A stretch of DNA of 64,000 nucleotides from the NCBI GenBank assembly GCA_021780495.1, contig JAJXYO010000015.1, positions 62,001-126,000 on the forward strand. The letters run 5' to 3'. Shown here one piece after another: positions 59,121-64,000 of this stretch. The DNA comes from Deltaproteobacteria bacterium (lineage in GTDB: Bacteria; Desulfobacterota; Desulfuromonadia; Geobacterales; Pseudopelobacteraceae). A program made the translations under genes and the position numbers. The notes below the pieces were generated by a model. That model was given only the letters and a program-made list of their open reading frames with translations, did no database searches and had not been told where the DNA came from. Within the stretch, counting starts at the first letter, position 1; the number at the start of each line of letters is the position of its first letter.

Positions 59121-59792
59121 ATGAAAATTCTTGTGGTTGAAGACGAAAAAAAGGTCGCCGGATTCATCAAACGCGGGCTTGAGGAAGATCAGTACACAGT
59201 TACGGTTACCCACGATGGCGCCGATGGCCTCAAACAGGCCCTGGAAGGTGATTTCAGCCTGATCATCCTGGATGTGATGCTTCCCAAAAAAGATGGCGTG
59301 ACAGTGGTCAGGGAGCTGCGTGAGGCCGGAAAGCGCACGCCGGTGCTGATGCTGACTGCCAAGACGACTACCGAGGATATCGTGTCCGGTCTGGATGCGG
59401 GCTCCGACGATTACCTCACCAAGCCTTTCGCCTTTGCCGAATTGACCGCCCGCGTGCGCGCCCTGTTGCGCCGTGAAGGACAGGATCGCGGGGCCGAAAT
59501 CACATTTGCCGATCTGCGGTTGGACCCGGTCAGCCACAAGGTGTGGCGTGGCAAGACAGAGATCGATCTGACCGCCAAGGAATACGGTCTGCTCGAATAC
59601 CTGATGCGCAACCCCAACACGGTGCTTTCACGGGCCATGATTGCGGACCACGTCTGGGATTATGCCTTTGACAGTTTTACCAATATCATTGATGTCTATG
59701 TCAATTACCTGCGCAAGAAGGTTGACAAGGATTTTGCCACTAAATTAATCCATACCGTGCGTGGCCAGGGCTACGTCATGCGGGAAGGCTAG
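59121..59792 (+). CDS. OmpR/PhoB family response regulator
   Basis: A 223-residue regulator. The receiver has acidic pair VEDEKK, phospho-acceptor Asp51 in LIILDVMLP, and Lys in DDYLTKPFAF. The winged-helix DNA-binding domain has EIDLTAKEYGLLEYLMRNP, FTNIIDVYVNYLRKKVD and HTVRGQGYVM. It resembles CusR/CopR-type regulators. No histidine kinase follows; the next gene is a DegP protease, so envelope stress control is possible. Confidence 0.93.
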   Translation: MKILVVEDEKKVAGFIKRGLEEDQYTVTVTHDGADGLKQALEGDFSLIILDVMLPKKDGVTVVRELREAGKRTPVLMLTAKTTTEDIVSGLDAGSDDYLTKPFAFAELTARVRALLRREGQDRGAEITFADLRLDPVSHKVWRGKTEIDLTAKEYGLLEYLMRNPNTVLSRAMIADHVWDYAFDSFTNIIDVYVNYLRKKVDKDFATKLIHTVRGQGYVMREG

Positions 59793-59851
59793 TCGCCGGG
59801 GGTTGACTTTTCCGGGCTTACTACGTATCTTTCTTCCTAGAAATCGGACAG

Positions 59852-59883
59852 GGGCGGAGTCGTACAGAATGTACGATCCGCCT
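59852..59883 (+). terminator. Hairpin after the response regulator
   Basis: GGGCGGA-G-TCGTACA pairs with TGTACGATCCGCC (one bulged G), then TCTCTCC. It lies 60 bases after the regulator stop and 42 before degP. Terminator or mRNA end structure. Confidence 0.6.
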
Positions 59884-59924
59884 CTCTCCTTTCAACCAAC
59901 TTTTGGATACAGGGAGGTCAGAGC

Positions 59925-61325
59925 ATGGTAAAAATTGTTTCAATCGTTCGTCTTCTGGTCGCAGGTCTCGTATTCACACTTTCCATTCCGTCATTATCGT
60001 CCGCTACGTCAGTCAGCCCCGACTTTGTCAGTCTGGCAAAAAGGCTCACGCCAACAGTCGTCAATATCCGTACCGCCAGGATGATCAAGCCGACAGTGCG
60101 CATGCAACGTCCCGGCATGCCGTCTCCGTTCGATAATTTTTTCGATGATTTCTTCGGTCAACTGCCCCAGCAGCGTCCCCACCGTGAACAGAGTCTGGGA
60201 ACCGGATTTATCATCAGTCCGGATGGCTATATCCTTACCAATAATCATGTGGTCAACGGTGCCGATGAGGTCATCGTCAAACTCTCCGATGGCCGCGAGT
60301 TAAAGGGTGCCATCAAGGGGGAGGACGAAAAACTGGACCTGGCCTTGGTCAAGATCAGCGACAAGGGCACGTTTCCCTCGGCTGAACTGGGTGATAGCGA
60401 TGCCCTGGAAGTAGGCGAATGGGTCATGGCCATCGGCAACCCCTTTGGTCTGGCCCAGACCGTCACGGCCGGTATTGTCAGCGCCAAGGGGCGTGTCATC
60501 GGCAGCGGACCCTATGACGATTTCATCCAGACCGATGCGTCCATCAACCCCGGCAACTCGGGCGGACCGCTCTTCAATGCCAGCGGCAAGGTGATCGGTA
60601 TCAATACCGCTATTATTGCCGGAGGGCAGGGTATCGGTTTTGCCATCCCGATCAATATGGCCAAGGGGATCATTACCCAGTTACGTGATTCCGGCAAGGT
60701 TGTTCGCGGCTACCTGGGGGTACATTTTCAGCCGCTGACGACCGATCTGGCCAAATCCTTCGGGCTTGATTCCGATAAAGGCGCCCTGATAGCAAGTGTT
60801 GAAAAGGATACCCCTGCCGCAAAGGCCGGATTGAAGGCCGGCGATATAATTCTGGAATACGACGGCAAGCCCATCACGGAAAGCAATGAACTGCCTCGAT
60901 ATGTTGCCGATACGCCGATTGACAAGAGCGTTAAAATAGTTGTCTTTCGTGATGGTAAAAAACTGGATTTGTTTGTCGTGGTTGCCAAGCTCAAGGATGG
61001 CGAGAACAGTGCTGCTGCCAAGGGCGGCAGCGAAAGCGATAAGCTTGGCCTCACGGTCCAGGAGCTGACCAAGGATCTGGCAGTACGCCTGGGCATCAAA
61101 GACAGCAAGAGCGGGCTGGTGATCAGCGAGGTTAAAGCGGGTTCGACAGCTGAAGAAGCCGGAATAGTGCCCGGCAGCATCATTATGGGAATTAATGATC
61201 TGCACCCGGAAACGGTTGCTGCGTTTACAACGGTCGTTTCTAAGCTGGCCAAAGGCGACGTGGTCAGATTGCTGCTCAAACGCCCCGATGGTGATGTGTA
61301 TTATGTGGCCATGAAAGTGGAGTAG
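59925..61325 (+). CDS. degP: DegP/HtrA (Do) family periplasmic serine protease
   Basis: A 466-residue protease. Signal peptide 1-27. The trypsin-like triad is His108 (TNNHVV), Asp138 (KLDLAL) and Ser212 (GNSGGP). Two PDZ domains follow (about 245-335, with RGYLGVHFQPLT, and 355-455). It degrades or refolds damaged envelope proteins. GGGAGGTCAGAGC precedes the ATG. Confidence 0.95.
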   Translation: MVKIVSIVRLLVAGLVFTLSIPSLSSATSVSPDFVSLAKRLTPTVVNIRTARMIKPTVRMQRPGMPSPFDNFFDDFFGQLPQQRPHREQSLGTGFIISPDGYILTNNHVVNGADEVIVKLSDGRELKGAIKGEDEKLDLALVKISDKGTFPSAELGDSDALEVGEWVMAIGNPFGLAQTVTAGIVSAKGRVIGSGPYDDFIQTDASINPGNSGGPLFNASGKVIGINTAIIAGGQGIGFAIPINMAKGIITQLRDSGKVVRGYLGVHFQPLTTDLAKSFGLDSDKGALIASVEKDTPAAKAGLKAGDIILEYDGKPITESNELPRYVADTPIDKSVKIVVFRDGKKLDLFVVVAKLKDGENSAAAKGGSESDKLGLTVQELTKDLAVRLGIKDSKSGLVISEVKAGSTAEEAGIVPGSIIMGINDLHPETVAAFTTVVSKLAKGDVVRLLLKRPDGDVYYVAMKVE

Positions 61326-61336
61326 AATTTCCTGGC

Positions 61337-61357
61337 GGGGCGGTTTCAGGCCGCCCC
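61337..61357 (+). repeat. Small GC-rich hairpin between degP and the polyferredoxin gene
   Basis: GGGGCGG (61337-61343) pairs with CCGCCCC (61351-61357) around TTTCAGG, 11 bases after the degP stop. No U run; likely an intercistronic mRNA structure. Confidence 0.45.
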
Positions 61358-61382
61358 GGCCTATTTCCTCCCTGGAGTCCGC

Positions 61383-62357
61383 ATGTCCGCCCGTTATGTC
61401 CAGCCACTGCGTATCCTGATCCAGTTCTGTTTTCTGGGCTTCATGCTCTGGCTGGGCATCAGATTTTATCAGTTTGTCCGGTATGTACTCAGTGCCGGTA
61501 CCACCCCGTTTGTGCCGCGGCCTGATGGCATCGAAGGCTTCCTGCCCATCTCGGGCCTGCTGGGACTGTCGGCCTGGTTCAGGGGGCTGGGCATCAATAC
61601 CGTCCATCCGGCAGCGGTAGTGCTGCTTGTAACGATACTGGTCGTCTCGCTGTTGTTGCGCCGCTCGTTCTGTTCCTGGATCTGCCCCGTTGCAACGATT
61701 TCCGAATGCTCCTGGAAATCAGGATTTTCACGCTTCAGGCGAAATCTGCGCCTGCCCTCGCGGCTGGACCTTGCGCTACGGTGCGTGAAATACCTGCTGC
61801 TGGCATTCTTCGTGTATTCCATCGCGTTTGCCATGTCGAACGATGGCCTGCTGGATTTCATCCGGTCCGATTATCACAAGAGCGCCGATGTGCGCCTGCT
61901 GGATTTCTTTCTGCATATCTCGCCGTTGACGCTGGGCATGCTTGCGGCGTTGATTGCAGCGTCGGTCATCCTGCGCAACCCTTTTTGCCGCTATCTGTGC
62001 CCCTATGGCGCGTTGCTGGGGTTGGTCGCCCTGCTGTCACCGCTGCGCGTCACCCGTGATCGCGACCATTGCGTGTCCTGTGGTGTATGCAGTCAGGTTT
62101 GTCCGGTCTATATCGATGTCATGCACAAGAAGAGTGTCAATTCGCCCGAATGCATCGGCTGCTGGCGTTGCATCAGTCACTGCCGGGCTCAGGGGGCGCT
62201 CTCCATGCGGTTGGCAGGGCGGGTGAAGATACCGGGGATGGTGTTTGCCCTGCTGGTGGTGATGTTCTTCTGGGGTGGAAGTGTCGTCGGCGTCTGGACT
62301 GGTCACTGGCATACCTCGCTGACCATGGCCGATTATGTACGATTGTTGAAAAAATAA
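61383..62357 (+). CDS. NapH-like membrane polyferredoxin, second copy
   Basis: A 324-residue paralogue of the protein at 8078. Membrane helices surround SFCSWICPVAT and RYLCPYGALLG; two 4Fe-4S motifs follow (CVSCGVCSQVCP and CIGCWRCISHCR, where the usual final Pro is Arg). The two copies share layout and the C-terminal GHW...SLxxADY. Here it has no nitrogen-oxide neighbours, so its electron partner is unknown. Confidence 0.85.
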   Translation: MSARYVQPLRILIQFCFLGFMLWLGIRFYQFVRYVLSAGTTPFVPRPDGIEGFLPISGLLGLSAWFRGLGINTVHPAAVVLLVTILVVSLLLRRSFCSWICPVATISECSWKSGFSRFRRNLRLPSRLDLALRCVKYLLLAFFVYSIAFAMSNDGLLDFIRSDYHKSADVRLLDFFLHISPLTLGMLAALIAASVILRNPFCRYLCPYGALLGLVALLSPLRVTRDRDHCVSCGVCSQVCPVYIDVMHKKSVNSPECIGCWRCISHCRAQGALSMRLAGRVKIPGMVFALLVVMFFWGGSVVGVWTGHWHTSLTMADYVRLLKK

Positions 62358-62379
62358 CAGAGAGGAAACAACCAAGACT

Positions 62380-63549
62380 ATGGGTGTCTACGCCAATACC
62401 GTCAGTATTACTCAATTCACCATCACCGGAGATCTGCCCAAGAACGACCTGTTCCCGTGGTTCTCGGAAAAATTGTCCAATAAAGGTTTTCAGTCCATAG
62501 AGAACTCCACCGAAGAGACCTCGGAGGGGTGGACGCTGGTGGATCGTCCCGATGATGCCGCCTTTGAGGCGCCGGGCGATTTCTGGCGCGACAACTACCT
62601 GGTCTTTTCGCTGCGCCGCGATCAGCGCAAGATCCCTGCTGCCGTGCTCAAGTCGCACGCCGGTCGCGAAGAAGGGGCCTTTCTGGCCCAGCACCCCAAT
62701 CTGCGCCGCACCCCCAAAAACAAGCGTCAGGAAATCAAGGAGCTGGTGCAGACCCGTCTGTTGACCAAATGCCTGCCGGTGCCGGCGAGCGTGGATGTTG
62801 TCTGGGATCAGAAAAACGGCATCCTGACGCTCTTCAGTCTGGGCGCCAAGGTAATCGAGCGCTTCGAGGATTTTTTCCGCAAGACCTTTGAAGGTTTCGG
62901 CCTCGTCATGATCCACCCCTATGCTCGGGCCACGATGCTGGTGGATGGCCAGTTGCTGGAAAATCTCCAGAAAGCCAATCAGTCCAATTCTGATGCCGTC
63001 ACCGCTCTAATCCGCGATAACCAGTGGCTGGGCTGGGAGTTCATGCTCTGGCTGCTGCAGCGCGGCATCAACGGCGAAGGGGAATTCAGCGTCAGCCGTC
63101 CCGGCCATTTCAATAACGGCGAACGTTTCTCGGCCTGGATCGACGACCGTATCCAGCTCCAGGGGGGCGGCGAGGAGGGTGGCATCCAGAAGGTATCCGT
63201 GTCCGGTTCCCAGGACAGTTATCTGGAGGCCATTTCAGCCCTCAAGGGGGGCAAACGGATCACCAGCGCCACGGTCTGCATGGACAAGGATGAAAACCTC
63301 TGGAAGTTGACCTTGAAGGGTGAAACCTTCGGTTTCGCTTCCTTCAAATGTCCGCAGATCCGCATCGAAAAGGACGCCACCGTTGATCAGATGAGCGAGC
63401 GGGAAGCGGCCTTCTACGAGCGCATGTACCTGCTGGAGCAGGGTGTCCAGCTCTTTGACAGCTTGTATGCGTCATTTTTGCAGGAGCGTCTGTCCGGTAG
63501 TTGGGCCGGGCGCATGATTACGATCCAGGAATGGTTGGACGGCAAGTAA
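62380..63549 (+). CDS. rdgC: Recombination-associated protein RdgC family
   Basis: A 389-residue protein resembling RdgC, longer than the E. coli form (about 300). The N-terminal half has ITGDLPKNDLFPWFSEKL, GWTLVDRPDD, FSLRRDQRKIPAAVLKSH and NKRQEIKELVQTRLL. RdgC binds DNA as a ring and limits RecA. AGAGGAAACAACC precedes the ATG. Start follows the polyferredoxin gene by 22 bases. Confidence 0.8.
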   Translation: MGVYANTVSITQFTITGDLPKNDLFPWFSEKLSNKGFQSIENSTEETSEGWTLVDRPDDAAFEAPGDFWRDNYLVFSLRRDQRKIPAAVLKSHAGREEGAFLAQHPNLRRTPKNKRQEIKELVQTRLLTKCLPVPASVDVVWDQKNGILTLFSLGAKVIERFEDFFRKTFEGFGLVMIHPYARATMLVDGQLLENLQKANQSNSDAVTALIRDNQWLGWEFMLWLLQRGINGEGEFSVSRPGHFNNGERFSAWIDDRIQLQGGGEEGGIQKVSVSGSQDSYLEAISALKGGKRITSATVCMDKDENLWKLTLKGETFGFASFKCPQIRIEKDATVDQMSEREAAFYERMYLLEQGVQLFDSLYASFLQERLSGSWAGRMITIQEWLDGK

Positions 63550-63568
63550 TAAACCTATAAAAAAACAG

Positions 63569-63600
63569 TTCACCACGGAGACACAGAGACACGGAGAAAA
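63569..63600. repeat. Short tandem of CACGGAGA-type units
   Basis: CACGGAGA-CACAGAGA-CACGGAGA, three 8-base units with one variant base, lie between rdgC and obg. I have seen this motif in unrelated bacterial intergenic regions; a mobile or repeated origin is an impression only. Confidence 0.45.
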
Positions 63601-63755
63601 GAACAGAATGATTGAAAACATGCTATATGATTTTTAATCATTCACCTCTTTGATGTATGCAATAAATTCCGTTCTTCTCAATGATTTACTTTGTATATCC
63701 GTGACTACGTGGTTGAAATGCCGATTAGGATAACAGTGAGTAACCGAGGTGTAGT

Positions 63756-64000
63756 GTGAGATTTATCGATGAAGTAACCATGTATGCCACGTCTGGCCAT
63801 GGCGGAGCCGGCTGTGTCGCCTTCCGACACGAAAAATTCATTGAATTCGGCGGTCCGAGTGGCGGTGATGGCGGCAAGGGGGGCGATGTCGTCTTCGTGG
63901 CCAGCAGTGGTTTGTCAACCCTGCTGGAACTGCGTCATCGTCCGCACCAGAAGGCCGAAAATGGACACAACGGCCAGGGCAAAAACCGGCATGGCGCCGG
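63756..64000 (+). CDS. obg: GTPase Obg/CgtA, 5' part
   Basis: A GTG start at 63756 opens a frame to the window edge (81 full codons). It encodes the glycine-rich Obg fold: [41 protein letters not shown] and [12 protein letters not shown]. The G domain lies beyond the edge. Obg works in ribosome assembly and stress control. The usual rplU-rpmA pair is not upstream; rdgC is, 206 bases away. Confidence 0.93.
   Translation, partial: MRFIDEVTMYATSGHGGAGCVAFRHEKFIEFGGPSGGDGGKGGDVVFVASSGLSTLLELRHRPHQKAENGHNGQGKNRHGA

Noticed and set aside
1-64000. CRISPR arrays, insertion sequences, integrase or prophage genes
   Set aside because: No regular spacer-repeat pattern, transposase or integrase product was found, even next to the tRNA-bounded segment.

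Overview
The window looks like chromosome of an anaerobic, metal- and nitrite-respiring deltaproteobacterium of the Geobacterales. The reasons are the many multihaem c-type cytochromes, a NrfHA nitrite ammonification system, NapH-like polyferredoxins, a Rieske/cytochrome b/multihaem cytochrome complex, DUF512 and DUF3793 proteins, a GEMM-I riboswitch and a probable selenoprotein. The NrfA resembles the calcium-free type described from Geobacter (Trichlorobacter) lovleyi, so a relative of that lineage is plausible. That placement is an inference; no rRNA gene is present. No prophage, insertion sequence or CRISPR array was seen.

Layout. 0-12 kb: redox and nitrogen-oxide functions. These are WrbA, a haem-binding CopD-like membrane protein, a CoA-disulfide-reductase-like flavoprotein, DUF488, the di-iron RIC repair protein, NDH-2, NrfHA with a NapH-like polyferredoxin and an HPP membrane protein, and then a small RIC-like/hemerythrin operon. 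FNR/HcpR-type palindromes precede the RIC gene, nrfHA and the RIC-like operon. 12-16 kb: a chromate operon on the minus strand (chrB, a pentahaem cytochrome, chrA). 16-19 kb: a cobalt ECF importer (cbiM-N fusion, cbiQ, cbiO) under a cobalamin riboswitch with its own terminator. 19-24.3 kb: a Crp/Fnr regulator, dihaem cytochrome lipoprotein, DUF2892, DUF3793 behind a large operator-like palindrome, an outer-membrane barrel and a Rieske lipoprotein, with three gene remnants between them. 24.9-30.2 kb: a mercuric-reductase-like flavoprotein, TVP38, thioredoxin-like protein, HPP protein, the radical SAM enzyme ArsS and a DUF3047 protein.

30-39 kb: the most unusual part. A GEMM-I (cyclic dinucleotide) riboswitch and terminator control small unknown genes. 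Next come a binding-protein/zinc-ribbon membrane protein and a decayed arsR/J-domain copy. Then follows the intact operon arsR - nucleoside phosphorylase - UxxC selenoprotein (in-frame UGA with a SECIS-like hairpin) - two methyltransferases - CGGC protein - J-domain protein, then an EamA exporter with a histidine-rich tail. This stretch lies between the 3' end of a tRNA-Asn gene and a displaced copy of that 3' end with its terminator, as expected for an integrated island. With ArsS a few kb upstream, an organoarsenic or related metalloid pathway is the best guess for the operon.

39-64 kb: mostly core genes. These are HU, glutamate synthase (gltBD), the Rieske/cytochrome b/pentahaem cytochrome complex, a DUF512 radical SAM protein, an AI-2E-type transporter, hfq-miaA-mutL, rsmE-prmA, the PEP synthase/PPDK regulatory kinase, an orphan OmpR-type regulator, a DegP protease, a second NapH-like polyferredoxin, RdgC, and the start of obg running off the right edge.
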